Assembly: GCA_015680685.1 (NCBI GenBank)
Contig: MNCI01018050.1
Span: 318,722-382,721 of the forward strand
Direction of reading: 5' to 3'
Source of the DNA: Gnetum montanum
Lineage: Eukaryota; Streptophyta; Gnetopsida; Gnetales; Gnetaceae
DNA: 64,000 nucleotides
The translations under genes were made by a program, and so were the position numbers. Below, one piece after another: positions 1-12,289 of the stretch. Each line of letters begins with the position of its first letter. Within the stretch, counting starts at the first letter, position 1. Under the pieces are notes generated by a model. It made no database searches. It saw only the letters and a program-made list of their open reading frames with translations, and was not told the DNA's origin.

Positions 1-382
1 TATAATGATTGCTAAAAATAACTAAGTATAGAAATGCTGAAACAATAGCTAAGTCTGAGAGTGCTACTAAAAAAAATATCTAACTCTAGTGCTAGACTTG
101 CTATGCTCTCATGCTGAGGGTAAGATATGCTCTTCTTAGCTTCCATCCTATGGGGTTCTAAGGAAATTGACAACTAGGACTAATCTACATGAACCAGATC
201 ATAGACAACTGCAAGGGTATCACATCTATGCTAGTTCAAAGCTAGTAACAGAGGTGCAGAGAGCATGTGGGACTACCATTAAATGTAGAAGGAAATGAAA
301 AGTATTCCTTCTAATGCTAGAAAACTATAGTGACTGAGAATATCTCTGGCTAAAACATCAAGGGATTCATGGGTGCACAACA

Positions 383-480
383 TTGACCTCACCTCCATGC
401 AAGGGCCTTTACTGGGGAAATGAAGGTAGCCTTGACATCACCTCCACTTGAAGGGCCTTTGCTGGGGAAACATTGAGGCG
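383..480. repeat. Two-copy 49-bp tandem duplication
   Basis: Two adjacent diverged copies begin at 383 and 432. They share TTGAC-TCACCTCCA, AAGGGCCTTT and CTGGGGAAA blocks at a spacing of 49 bases. No coding frame is evident. The copies sit in LTR-like repeat DNA and have no recognisable function. Confidence 0.6.
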
Positions 481-908
481 TTCATGGGTGCCCTAGATAG
501 TCTTGTTGATTGAACAGGAACTTTACTAGCTATAACCAAGGTATTAGGTGCAACTAGGGGGTGGTGTGATTAGCTTTAAGGAGGTATGCGATGCATAGAC
601 AAGTGTAGTAGCAGCATAGCCATAGTCTTTGGGATGTCTTGAGGTGAAAACTGACATTTTCTACAAAGTCTATGCCTACTAGGTTCACTTCCACAATGTC
701 TTGTAGGTTTAAAGTACGCTATGATGCTAAATGGGATGCAAAGGTATTGCCAAGGTGTTGATACATTCCAATGTGTAGGGTTCTCATGGTGCCTCAGGTG
801 CCAAGTGGTACTATGAAATGTCAACTGCTACTCAAATTTGCTAGCCAAATTCTTTAAATGCCCACTACTGGAATGAATTTCCAACCTCTAGAGTGTGGAA
901 TGTGGGGG

Positions 909-916
909 TATTTATA
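909..916 (-). promoter_or_regulatory. Possible LTR TATA box (TATAAATA, minus strand)
   Basis: On the minus strand this reads TATAAATA, the same octamer found in the LTRs of elements A, B and the solo LTR in this window. If it is a promoter, the 90-bp array at 973-1242 and the hairpin ladder at 1500-2010 lie upstream of it, in the U3 position. No LTR ends were found, so this is inference from resemblance. Confidence 0.3.
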
Positions 917-972
917 GGCTTAGGATAAGCATGAAGTGTAGATCAAGTGCGACATGGCAAAGGGGTAGGTGG

Positions 973-1260
973 GGCTATGCTAACCTTTACTACCCTCCTA
1001 TTGGAGAAATTGGTGCTATGCTTTGGTATGCTCTATTGGACCCTAAGAGACTACCAGACTGTGGCTATGCTAACCTTTACTATGCTCCTATTGGAGAAAC
1101 TAGTGCTATGCTCTGGTATGCTCCATTGGACCCTAAGAGACTACTAGACTATGGCTATGCTAACCTTTACTACGCTCCTATTGGAGCAACTAGTGCTATG
1201 CTATGGTATGCTACATTGGACCCTAAGAGACTACTAGACTATGGCTATGCTACTAGGACT
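973..1260. repeat. 90-bp tandem array (three units plus partial fourth)
   Basis: Units start at 973, 1063 and 1153, with a partial unit at 1243. Each begins GGCTATGCTAACCTTTAC and contains CATTGGACCCTAAGAGACTA. The period is exactly 90 bases, a multiple of three, so an ORF on the plus strand (895-1386) reads through it as three 30-residue repeats containing GYANLYY and LDPKRL. A second frame is also open across part of the array. There is no other sign of a gene, and the array lies beside a possible minus-strand TATA box. I read it as non-coding LTR enhancer-like repeats rather than a repeat protein. Confidence 0.8.
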
Positions 1261-1499
1261 TCATGTGCCAAGACCATAATGTACCTACAAATAGTGCAAA
1301 ATAGTGCAATTTGGAGGCTATGCTCTAGGACTACACTCTTCCTTCTTTTGAGCAATATTGAACATAGGTCCATTTTTGGAATATAAAGGGATATAAAAAG
1401 AGTGCAAATTATTGATCTTACTTGTTGAAGGAGTAATAGAGCTAGAATGAAGGCTTGTGCTAAGCTTTAGAAGCTTTTGGAGGTAGTTTCATGTTGCTA

Positions 1500-2010
1500 C
1501 ACTAACTATGCTTTGGAGCGTAGCACAATAGTTAGGAAAATTTTGCAAAAAAACTAAGGTCCAATGCTACTATGCTAAAGAGCATAGTAGGATGGGACAA
1601 AGCATAGATGGACACTTAGAAAAGCTTGGCAAAAATTGTAGTTCTTGCTCTTGCTATGCTAGCTATACTCGAGAGTGTAGTAGGAGGGGTAGCTTCAGGA
1701 GTTAGAAAATTTGCTAAATGCTTCTTCCATGTTGAGCTAGCTTGATAACTTTTGGCTTAATACCAGTGAAAACTAGCCACCAAAGCGCTACTACACTTGC
1801 TACACTAGAGAGTGTAGCAAGAGGGATGTCAGCGTAGTAAGACACTTAGAAAAATTTCCACAACTACTATTTGACACTTAGAAAATTTTGTAGATCTAGC
1901 CCTATGTTGCATGCTATGCTAGCTACACTCTAGAGTGTAGGCCCAATAGTGGGATCATGGGCCAAGCACTTAGAAAAAATTTTCCTTGTGTTGAAACTTA
2001 GAAAAATTTT
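1500..2010. repeat. Ladder of hairpins alternating with a CACTTAGAAAATTT-like motif
   Basis: Several inverted repeats recur at short intervals. There is a perfect 10-bp stem with a 4-base loop at 1567-1590 (CTACTATGCT / AGCATAGTAG). Related stems lie near 1663-1680 and 1791-1816. A perfect 18-bp palindrome, CTACACTCTAGAGTGTAG, is at 1923-1940. Between them a motif like ACACTTAGAAAATTT recurs at about 1612, 1840, 1874, 1968 and 1996. Together they form a degenerate tandem module. No coding content is seen. This is probably the U3 part of an LTR or another structured repeat. Confidence 0.6.
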
Positions 2011-2044
2011 CTATTGAAGTGTTGTTGCTCAAATTTTGTGGTGT

Positions 2045-4400
2045 TTCAAAAATTCTTCCTCTACTTGGACAAAGTGCTCTACTGTAGGAATTTGTTTATG
2101 AATGTTGAATGATTGAGCCTCTTACTCTGCATGCTTTGCTTGCAAGGTTTGTTCTTTTGTTTAGCTTCTTCCATGGCCTCTTGGTCCTTTGCTCCCTGGT
2201 TGTCAAGGTCCTCCTTTTGATCCTCTTTTCGAGGCCATCTACAATCAACAAGGGTTTGGAAATTATTCAAGTGTTTACACTGGCTCTTAATATCGCTTTT
2301 CCTTACTCATACCCTTAGGTAGATCAAGTTCTTATCTTATTATGCTTGTAGAGTTGGAAACTTTTTTTAAAAATAATCCCTTACTTGTTATATCCTTATA
2401 ATTTTCTTAGAACCTTTCATTAAGTTCTTATTTATGGCTTAAAGTAATTGGTATGATTTATTAGGAGTACAATTTAATTGTTTCTGGCTTTTGTTCATTT
2501 TATTGAATATTAAAATTCTTGTTATCCTTTGAACTTACCCTTTATGATACTTTCTATGTGTTAGAAGTTTTTAACTCAAATTTCAATGATATCATACTAA
2601 GTACACCCCCTCCCACCCAATTCATGAATAATTTGATAGTTTTTAGATCAACAAGGTTCAAGAATTTTGGAAATCAGAGCTACAAGGATGAAGAAGTTAG
2701 AGTGTCAAAGCTCTTGAAAGAAAAATTGTAAAAAATTGTCTCTATGCAAAATGAGGAATGAAAAAAAAAAATTTACAAACTCTCATGCGTATATATACTA
2801 TTTTTATATCATAGATACGACATTGTAGGGCCTCTGATATTGATATCATCATTAAAAATTTCAATTTTTTCTTGGATATTTCAAGGAAAAATGAGTCAAA
2901 TGAAATGTTTAGAACATTTGAAGCATGTCTAGAGGATCCTAGGCTAGTAATGATGCATGATTGTTGAAAATTAGACATTCAAATTTCATGAAGAAGCAAT
3001 CTTGGGTAATGAAAGTTGAGTAGATGGATAGGAGATGGGCAATGAATTTTTTGTGCATGAATGGATTTTTTGGATTACTCAAGAAAGTATTTATTGATTT
3101 CATTGTCTCTAGAAGATACAAGATAATGTGGAATTTGTCATCAAGTATGAAATACAAGTCATACAAGTGGGTCCTCCTCAAAGCAGGCTCTAGTCCTTAG
3201 TGTCCTTGTATAAAAATGCCTAAAAGTGTCCTTGGGTACTTAAGGAGTTGAATGCAAGTCATAATTATATAGCAAAACACACATGCTAGTATTGCCATAT
3301 TGGAAAATAAGTGCTATATTACATAAAACCATAAGTTATGATTGACTATACAGTGAGATGAGATGGACTATAGAAAGGATTGTAGAATTTGGGATATGAG
3401 GTATCTTACCATAGGCATAATGAATCCTTATTTTTATTAATGATTAAATTAATCATTAGCCCTTTTGTCAAAGATTCAAAGTAAGTCCAGACCACTATTT
3501 AGTAACATCACATTGTGTTACTCCTCATGTTCAATATCATAAGACTACCACTATTGCAAAGAGTACTACCACTTGGTGTATTATCCAAGGGAGGAGTTTA
3601 TTCATTGCACTCCTTATTTCTATTTATATTTCTAAGAAGTTGCCTACCTTCAAGCATGGGTAACATGTCTTTCTAGTGGGATCCCTAGAAATTTATTCTG
3701 CTCATGGATTTTTTTAACTGTATCAATCTTACTAGTGGACTACCTTTAGGCATGGATAACATGTCTTTCTAATGACATGGTATGGCAGCACTTATTTTAC
3801 TCTTCCTCCCATTTTTGTTAGATCTACAAGGATATAATACATATTTAGCAAAAGGATAGAACTTATAATAGTAATTCAAAAGAATCCAAAAATCCCCTTG
3901 ATGTCACAACCTTTACATTCACACTTAGTTCTACACTTTTTTATCTAGGAATAATGATGAAAAGTTTATTTTTAGTTTTATTATGAAAGGGATATCATTA
4001 GGGCCATGGTAAGAAGCTCTTATTGTTGGAATGAGTGGATGGATGTTGTGGTCTCAATATATAAATAATTAGTTTCTTACAACTTGATAATATAGAGAAA
4101 TCTTCACCTTATTGGACTACATCTTACCTTATTCTCGGTGTGCTTTATTAACAATCAAAAATATGTTCAAGAAAAATGAAAATAAAGTATGAAAAATTAT
4201 AAAAGATATTAAGAATGGAAAAAGATGAAAAGAATGAAAAATGGTAAAAGAATGAAAAATCATCAAAAAATTGGAAAAGATCAAAGAATCAAGAAATTAT
4301 TAAGAAATTGAAAACTATAAAAGAATGGAAAAAGGGTATCAAGAAAATATAAAAGTAAAAAGAAAATGGAAATTGAGAAAGTACCTATGTGTCCAAATAG
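2045..4400. other. No gene recognised; decayed AT-rich DNA
   Basis: Only short, unrelated ORFs occur on both strands, and none resembles a known family. A diverged duplication (GCATGGGTAACATGTCTTTC-like) lies at about 3645-3680 and 3739-3772. From about 4145 to 4385 the plus strand is strongly purine-rich (GAAAAAGATGAAAAGAATG-like). This tract sits just downstream of the decayed pol of element A and could be its 3' region. No second LTR for element A was recognised here. Confidence 0.5.
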
Positions 4401-4439
4401 ACACCTCAATGATGATTATCAAAATCAGTCAATTGGAAG

Positions 4440-7000
4440 AGAGAATAAGTTGAGGATATTTGGACATATTGGGTAGACTTTTGAAAATCATTGGGATACT
4501 CATGATAGAGTTTGACCTACTGGATTTTGAAAAGGATGAGCTTTTGTGAACTAGATGGATGTTGAGTATGCATGGTATCCAAAAGGTAAGTTTCCTAAAT
4601 GACATAAAATCCCTCCCAAAGTGTTTGAAACTTAGTCTTTTTTTGGACATGATTGGGATTATAATAGAGGAGCTTGTCACCTAGTTGTATTAATACTTTC
4701 CTAATACAAGCATCGTGCCTATGCTTGGAGTAGATCTTATGGTTCTCATTTGCTCATGAGTTCTACTAGCCGATTATCTTCTAATAGATTAAGATTCAAT
4801 AGGTGTTCTTGTTGGGAACAGCTCAGGTTTAGGTCAAGTGGGCTAGCAATAGCTAGAGTTTGATGCTCTACCTAGATTGGTAGTGTGAGTAGCTTACAGT
4901 ATACTAGCTCATATGGTGAATAACCAATAGGTAATTTCCATGTTTTTCTATAGGCTCATAGAGAATCATTTGGTTTGGTGCTCCAATCCTTTCTACATCT
5001 ACTAACCATCAAAGTTAGTATTCTAGTGATTTCAAGGTTAGTTACTTTGGCTTGACCATTAGCTTGGGGATGATATGGTGTTGTCAACTTATGGTTGACA
5101 CCAAGCTATTATATGAGCTTCTTGAAAGTAGCACTAGTGAAAGTGAGTTCCATTATAAAAAATGAGCATGCATGACACTACAAACTAGTTCACCATATGT
5201 TTTTGAAGAAACTTGGCATTTGTCTTGGTTGTACAAGCTTTTACTGATGTTGCCTTTGCCTACATGGTGTAGTAATCCATGGTCACAATTATATATGCTT
5301 TTCCATTTGACATCAATGTGATGAGTCTAATAAATCAATTCTCCATATATTGAATGGTTCTAGTGGCTATATCCAATGTTGTGGTTCATTTCTAGCCCTA
5401 ATTCCTCCATCTTTTTGGCACCTTTCATAAGACTATGCAAAGTTGTGGGTGTCACTAAACAAGGTATCCTTCCATCATTAACTTTAGTATTGTCTTATAC
5501 CCTACATAGTGGCCTCCTCATGGACCTTCATGGATGTGATGTAGGATTCATTATTGATCACATTTCAACATACATCATCTAACTAGCCCATTTGCATAAA
5601 TCTTGTAAAGGCTTCCCTTAATTTCCATGTATCTTTTTACTTTCTGAAGGAATTGGTAATTCTACTTTTTTCTTCATTCAATGGGAAGTTCTTGTGTTGT
5701 TAAGTAAGTCATATAATCACAGTTTCAATAAACAAACTCTCATTAGGTAACTAGTCTGATAAAGGTTCTATATGGTCTTGGGAATCCCATCTGATTCTCA
5801 ATAAGTGATTAGCTACAACATTTTTTGTACCCTTATTGTCAATCATTATTATGTGAAATTCTTATAGGATAATGGATCATCAAATTACTCTAGGACTAAC
5901 TATTGGTTTGTTCATAAGAAAATAGATGGCACTGTGATTAGTATGGACATAAATCTAGTACCCAAGAACATAATGTTTGAACTTTTAAAGTGAATACACC
6001 ATCGTGATTAGCTCCTTTTCTATTGTGGTGTAGTTTAGATGTGTTCCAGTGATGCTTCTACTGGCATAGTGTATATATTATGATCTCTTCTGATCATTTA
6101 AATATGTTAATACTACACCAAGCTCATAGTTGGAAGCATATGTGATAATATGAAAAGGCTTGAACCAATATCAAGTTTAAAGGATTGGTGTCTCAATTAC
6201 ATTTTGTTTTAACATCTCAAATTCCTTTTCACAACACTCTGTTCATTTGAAGGGTGCATCCTTCTTAGTGAGTTTTTCTAGTAGTTTTGCAATTTTTAGA
6301 AAATTCTCTATGAATCTCCTATAGTATCCCATATGACCTAACAATGATCTGACATCTTTCAATATCTATGATCTATGAGTGATGTTTTGTATGATTCTTA
6401 TCTTGTTCACATCCACTTTTATTCCTTTCTATGATATTTTGTATCCCAACATGATCCCATCCTAGACCATGAGATGGCTTTTCTACCAATTGTGCTTAAA
6501 ATTCATCTTCACACATTGCTTTAATCAATCTAGTGATTACTTAAAATCTAGCCCATATTTTAAAAAATCATCCATAAAAACTTCAATTTCATTTCTTATT
6601 TTCTTTTGAAATATGTTAAGTATGAGTCTCTAGAAGGTGGTGGGTGCATTGTAAAGATCAAATGACATCTATTTGTAAGCAAGCATTCCTCATGGACTAG
6701 TGAACATTGTTTTCTCCTTGTCCTTAAGTGCAATGTGAATCTAGTTGTATCTATTATACCCATATAGAAAATTGTAGTACTCATGTCCTGCAATAGTATC
6801 GATGAGTTGGTTAACAAACAGCAAAGGGAAATGATTCACATACTCTCCACTTATCCCCTTCTTTGGAATTACTACTAAAGAATTGATCCATTCATTGTTC
6901 CCATTAGAATAGATGAATCCTATCTTTAGTAATTTGTAAAACTCCTACTTGACCACATTTTTTAGTTTGGAATTAAGCCTTTTTTGGGGTTGATGTCATG
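4440..7000 (-). pseudogene. Element A pol remnant: RT, RNase H and integrase
   Basis: The minus strand carries the pol domains in order. RT (about 6990-6340) shows LVVIPKKG, ALKDKEKTMFTSP and FMDDF, so the catalytic Asp pair survives. RNase H (about 6050-5750) shows IHTNHSAIYFLMNKP and the following IDNKGTKNVVANHL. Integrase shows the zinc-finger side HEGP..GGHY (about 5530), QKDGGIRAR (about 5410), then MSNGKAYIIVTMDY, NGTHFTSATF and TTPYHPQANGQAKVTN (about 5300-5000). The C-terminal part shows DQVLLYNHNHV and TKFQTLWEG (about 4660-4590). Stops and frameshifts interrupt all domains. It once copied and inserted the element and is certainly inactive now. Confidence 0.85.
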
Positions 7001-7559
7001 GTTTCACTGTTGGATTAGTATATCTCCAATGTTGAAAAATTCTCAGATTAATATGTATGATATCATCATAGGATCACATGAACACTATTGGACACTTATT
7101 GATGACTTCCAATTACTTCTTTTTCTAGTCTTGATTTAGGTTGCTATTTATTATCACCAGCTTCTTGTCATTTAAAAAAACATACTCTAATGCTACCAGT
7201 AGGACCTTTAGTTCTAACAGTTCTAGCTCTATAGTATCTAGGATCTCTAATTGTCCCCAATTTATTTCTTCTTCCTATCCTTTATGTGAATAGGACTACC
7301 TTTTTCTTAAATACTCTTGTTTGTTGGTTTCTTCCACATAGGAACTTATGATTTGATTCATTGATTTCATGTATTTGTTTTATTTTGTCTTTGCATCTGT
7401 AACCAACCACTAGCTACCTTCTTATTGAGTGGCTATTGCATATAGACATTTCTACACACAGATTTCCTCTATACATATCTTGCATGATTTAGTATTTTTC
7501 TATTGAATTGTCCATATCTTTTACATGCATTGGTACCCATTATTATTGTATGCAATACA

Positions 7560-7960
7560 TGGAACTCTATGTCTTTGAATGATGTTAGCTTTATCTTCCT
7601 TGAAAATTTCCAAGGACAAATCTTGAATACTAAGCTTAGCATTGGCAGTGCTAAGCCAATCCCTTTCCATTATGATCAGAAACTCTCCCTTGTTTTTACC
7701 TACATGAATAACTAGAAAATAAGCAAGGTAAGACTAGCCACTAATGGTAGTGATCACATGATCCATTTGTCCTAATGGAATTGTGATCGATTGGTTTGTG
7801 AGCTCTAGCCATATGTTACTCTTCTTTAATGGTGATATATTCTAGGCTTGATAGATATCTTAAGAGATCGAGGTCCGCTCCTAATCTAGATTCTAGTAGA
7901 GCCTTACATGGTTTTCTTTCTACTACTTGAAGGTACACCAAGGAACTTCCTAGATCTATT
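7560..7960 (-). pseudogene. Element A protease-region remnant
   Basis: The minus-strand reading contains FLVIHVGKNKGEFLIIMERD, then WLSTANAKLSIQDLSLEI. This lines up with FLVIYVNNGKGDFSIIMKRA, then WLSTIDACLGIHDLSLEI in element B at about 35460-35580. The segment lies between gag and RT, as expected for the C-terminal side of a gypsy protease. The catalytic part, upstream on the minus strand, is not clearly readable. Confidence 0.6.
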
Positions 7961-8940
7961 TGTTTCTATGGAAGTACTCCTACCTTTCCTTGTATATTTA
8001 TAGCTTTCTCAACCTTTCCTTCTATCCCTTTACCTTCTTGGTTCATGGTCCTCATCTTCTTCATTAGAGTATCTCAGGTGATGACCATAATGATCATGAG
8101 TTCATCACTCTTTCCTATCATGATCTTGATACCTTTGTTTCCTCCTATCAAAGTCCATTGATGATTGTAAGGATGAAGATGAAGTAGTAGAAGAATGATG
8201 CAAGCTTGTCCTCCTTCTATGACTTTGATACTCTTCCTTTTGAAATGTAGTAGAAACTCTTGGTCTATAGTCCTACTTATACCTTTATTCTATTACTTAC
8301 CTTCTAGGTGTCTCTATTAGGGCATAATGTAATTGAACTTCGATAGGTTCCTTAGTTTAGATTATAAGTGTTTGGGAATAGTCCCCATGATTCTGGTAGA
8401 TTCTTCCTACAATAAGTGCATCATGATTGATTCTTCTAGGATATTTGGAGAGCTAACATGCTTTCCTTTCTTATATGCATGTTTAATCTTCATAGAAACA
8501 TCTCTCTTTACTTGTGCCTTTAAGAGTTGGTAGGGTTTGGTCATGGGCTTGGTCACATGGTACCCTTCTTGTACATGGTTTAGATTCATCCCCCTTAAGG
8601 CTGTTCAAAGCTTGCTAAGTGTTTAATGTTTTGGAGGTAGAACTATGTTAGCCTATATGTCTCTCCACCTTATTTACCCATATTGGTGAAAGATGAAAGT
8701 AAAATCTAGATAGTAAGTATCATTGTGAGCATATGATATTCTTGTTTACATGGGAATACCTTAGTCTTCTTTATTAGTGATTTTGTCATTTCATTTTTCA
8801 GTTCCTTGGGAGGTGATGATTTGTCTTTAATTAAAGCCATGTTAAAACTGTGATGCTTTCTTAAGTGTGTGTTATCAAATTTGTTAAAGAATTATGTGGT
8901 TTAGCTTTTCAATTTTGAATACAATGAACTTTTTGAAATC
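7960..8940 (-). pseudogene. Element A gag region, heavily decayed
   Basis: This stretch lies between the primer site and the protease remnant of element A, where gag must have been. I can read only short charged segments on the minus strand and no convincing gag core or zinc knuckle. The assignment rests on position, supported by the clear domains on either side. Confidence 0.4.
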
Positions 8941-8964
8941 AACTACTCAAGCATACATTAACTA

Positions 8965-8982
8965 TCCTTGACAACGATGCCA
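8965..8982 (-). other. Element A primer-binding site (tRNA-Asp type)
   Basis: On the minus strand this reads TGGCATCGTTGTCAAGGA. The complement of the 3' end of plant tRNA-Asp is TGGCGCCGTTGCCGGGGA, and most differences are C-to-T or G-to-A. One T separates it from the LTR terminus, exactly as in elements B and F. Confidence 0.8.
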
Positions 8983-8983
8983 A

Positions 8984-9856
8984 TGATGAGTGATGGAGGA
9001 ATCCAACACCCAACCATACAAGTTACAAGTGTTCCAATGTAACCAAATCATAATCTATGGATAGTCAATGTTGATATGCTAGTAGTTCAATTAAGCTAGT
9101 AATTACTATCCTCTCACTCAAGATAGTAAAGTCTAAGTGTATGATTTAGCTTGTAGTGAGGCATATGATTGTTGATGTTAATTGATAACTAATACTCCTA
9201 AGTGTAGACATGATAAAGATGAAAGTAGGTACTAAGTCTAAGTAAGAACGAGCAAGTAAATCTATTCTAGCCTATGGTTATGGATAACTATTCCTAATTT
9301 TTTGGACACATCGTGGACTCATGTAATCATCACTAGGATTACCAAGTATCACACTGCTAGGCACACCAAGTGATAATACTACTAGAGTTACCAAACAATC
9401 ATGCTTAACTCTTGAAATTAGTTCTATCCATTTTGATTACTATCAACAAGTGAAAATAAAGTGCTTTGGAAAATAAAGTGTTATGCTAGTAAAATAATAA
9501 ACATTATGCTAAGTCAAAACTATAAACTAGAAGAATGCTAAAATGGTGGGAAATAGCTTTGATCTTTATTTCTAATCATAAATTATGCCCAAGTACAAAC
9601 TACTTGAACAATGATTCCTTTCACTATGACACATCACACTGCAAGCATTCACACTTCTAATTGCTAAGCCTAAATTAAAGAAATGAAACTACAAGAGTTT
9701 GGTTATTATGGGAATGAACGTTATGTGAATTGTGTTCTATTTATAGGGCTACACACATCTCGAGATATCATATCAATGATGGCGTAGCATGTGCTATGAT
9801 ATTGTATTAATGACATCGTTGATATGATATCGTTGTTATGATAGCATCATGTATCA
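8984..9856 (-). repeat. Element A 5' LTR
   Basis: The internal end is fixed by the primer site. On the plus strand the LTR begins TGATGAGTGATGG, like the B-family LTR ends. A minus-strand TATAAATA lies at 9738-9745, and an AATAAAG-type polyadenylation signal is near 9570. The outer end is less certain: TGATACATGATGC on the minus strand (9856) fits the family, while a TGTGACATCCCATTCTTG start at 9892 is an alternative. U3 contains imperfect inverted repeats of GATATCATATCAA-GATG (about 9769-9830). Confidence 0.7.
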
Positions 9857-9949
9857 AAATTGTACTTTATCATCCAAGAATGGGATGTCACAAATATGAA
9901 GAGCATGTCTATGATTTTTTAATTTTTTCTACCATAGTTACAAGTAAAG

Positions 9950-12180
9950 AGAAACCTCAAAATAAAATTCCTCCAATGATGCAACCTTTGCATTGGAATT
10001 TGCTAATGTCTTAAATAGTAAATTGGAAGGGCTTCCTTTAATGAGATCTATTTAGCATGAATTTAACTTCATACCTAGGGCTACCATCCCAAATAAAGGG
10101 GATTATTATATGACTCCACAACAAAAGAAGAAGTTGCATATGCAAGTAAGCTACTCTCTAATGGTTTTATTAAGAAATCCATTTCTTCTTTCATCATTCT
10201 AGCTATACTTGTTGCTAGAAAGCATACTGATAAAATGAGAATATGTATTGATTCTAGAGTTGCCAATAGAATCAGTATTAAGTATAGATTTTCTATTCCA
10301 TGAATGGATAGTATTCTTGAAATTTTAATCAATGTTGAAATCTTTTAAAAAATTTATCCAAAAAAGTGATATCATCAAATAAGGATTAGATCAAGATATG
10401 AATGGCAAATAGTTTTTAAGATACCAGATGATTTACATAAGTGGTTAGTCATGCCTTTTGGACTAACCAATGCTCTAGACACTTTCATGAGACTTATGCA
10501 TGAGGTTCTAAGAGATCTTATTAGTAAATTTTATATTATTTTCTTTAATGATATCATTATGTATAATTGTAATGATAAAGATCATGTGAAAAATTTTAGA
10601 TTAGTATACTCATAGTTTCATAAAGGTAAATTAGTGATCAATTCCAGGAAATTTTATTTCAAGAAGAAGAAAATTGTGTATTTATGTCTTGTTATCTTGA
10701 AGAATTAAGTAAAGATTGAACTAAGGAAGATTAAGGTAATTAAAAAATGACCTTCACCTAGAGATATGGGAGAGATGAGGTCTTTTCTTTGTTTGACCAG
10801 TTATTATAAGAGGTTTATTAGATTTCAATTTTATTACATGGTGTATGCTCTCTTATTTAAAGACAAATTTAGTCTTTATGTGAGATAATGTAAGGGAAAT
10901 TTTTTTTAAGTATTGAAGGACAGAATTTATGATGCTTTGGTTATGGAAATTAAAATCTTCTCCCAACTTGCTAAAGTGGAGGTGGATGCAAGTGGGCTTT
11001 CTATTGGAGGTGTGCTTTCTTAAGATATTCCTTTCATTATATACCTTTTCCAATCCCAAATGCTCCTTGGGAAAGTGTTTCTTCAAAATCTATTTATGAC
11101 ATCCATAAGATAAGATCTAGTTATAATTTCATAATGATTATGGTTGCTAGACTTACTAAGATGGATCATTTTATTCCATGTAAGAGAAATAGTAATGCTT
11201 CCCATGTTTCTCATTTATTTTTTCAGCATATAGGGAGATTGCATGACATTTCTTTGAACATTATGATTCATAAGAATGTCAAATTTACTATTCATGTTTA
11301 GAGGTTACTTTAAGAATTACTTGGGATCAAATTATCATTCTCTATATTCTATCATTCTTAAACTGAAGTTGTCAATATATCATTGCTAAAGATATTGAGA
11401 TGTTTGTGTATGGATCAATCTCATAGATGATAAAATATGTTGGTCCATGTTGAGTTCTCATATAATAATGCTTCTCATTTTAACATTTGTAAGAGTTCCT
11501 TTGTTGAAAATTATTATTTTCAACCAAAACTAATTAATGAGTTAAGAAAATTTTAAGATTATGCCTTTTTGAGTTATTATTTTATTAAGGAATTGAAAGA
11601 GTTTCATTATCATGTTAAATTTCACTTGAAGAAGAAGATAAAGGTTGTCTATTCTAAGACCAATGTGGACAAGAGAACAATCATTTTTAGATTAGCGAAT
11701 ATGTTTGAATATATTTGGATAATGAAAGATAGAACAATATGCATTTTCACAAGCTCAAGTCAGGGAGGATTAGTCAATTTAAAATCAAGATAAAAAACAA
11801 TCCAAATACTTATGAGAATGATCAATCAAATGATTTTTGTATTTTATGTGTCTTTCATGTTTCAGATTTGAAGACTTCAAGAATATTCTTGAGATTCTAG
11901 AGGGTTCAATTAAAGAGTAAAATTCATTGAAGCCATCAAGGAAAGAAATTTTGCTATAAGGAAGGAATGCGAGAAGCATAAGAGGATAAAAGTTGCATGA
12001 ATAATTAATGCATTGCAATGATGAGAGAATTGAAAATGCAATTTATATTCATGAGAAATAATTGGCTTTTTGAGGGTTCAATGGTATCCCAAGTGTACAA
12101 CTAACTTAAAGGCAAGTTTTAATTTTTAAGAGTAACAAAGATGATGAGGACATCACCTAGCCCATATGAAATTCTTAATA
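9950..12180 (+). pseudogene. Element E: chromovirus-like gypsy pol remnant
   Basis: A plus-strand pol survives from just before RT to the integrase C-terminus. Before RT it reads FIPRATIPNKGDYYMTP (about 10055). RT shows ICIDSRVANRISIKYRFSIP (about 10225), KWLVMPFGLTNA and FFNDIIMYN (about 10540), where the first Asp of the catalytic pair has become Asn. RNase H shows VEVDASGLSIGGVLS (about 10980). Integrase shows MIMVARLTKMDHFIPCKR (about 11130) and LLGIKLSF, then CVFHVSDL near 11860. The wording is closest to the Reina/Galadriel style of chromoviruses. Many stops and frameshifts make it inactive. There is no gag or 5' LTR, so the left part is deleted against element A. Confidence 0.85.
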
Positions 12181-12289
12181 GATTTCTTATATGTATTTCT
12201 GGTTTGTTTGTGTGGTTTTCATGTTTTTTATGTGTGTTTTACATTGGAATGATGAGGGACCCTTACAAAGATCTTTGGAATAAATAAGA

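Larger units (their letters stand above)
4430..9856 (-). mobile_element. Element A: decayed Tat/Athila-type Ty3/gypsy retrotransposon
   Basis: Read on the minus strand, the order is LTR (9856-8984), tRNA-Asp-type primer site (8982-8965), weak gag, protease region, RT, RNase H, integrase and integrase C-terminus. This is the standard gypsy order. The proteins are closely similar to those of element B at 31.5-41.5 kb, so A and B belong to one family. The reading frame is broken throughout by stops and small indels. No 3' LTR could be found to the left, so the element is probably 3'-truncated or too decayed at that end. Confidence 0.85.

Noticed and set aside
895-1386. 163-codon ORF as a repeat-protein gene
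   Set aside because: It is generated by a 90-bp tandem array whose second frame is also partly open. There is no homology, no gene context, and LTR-like surroundings.
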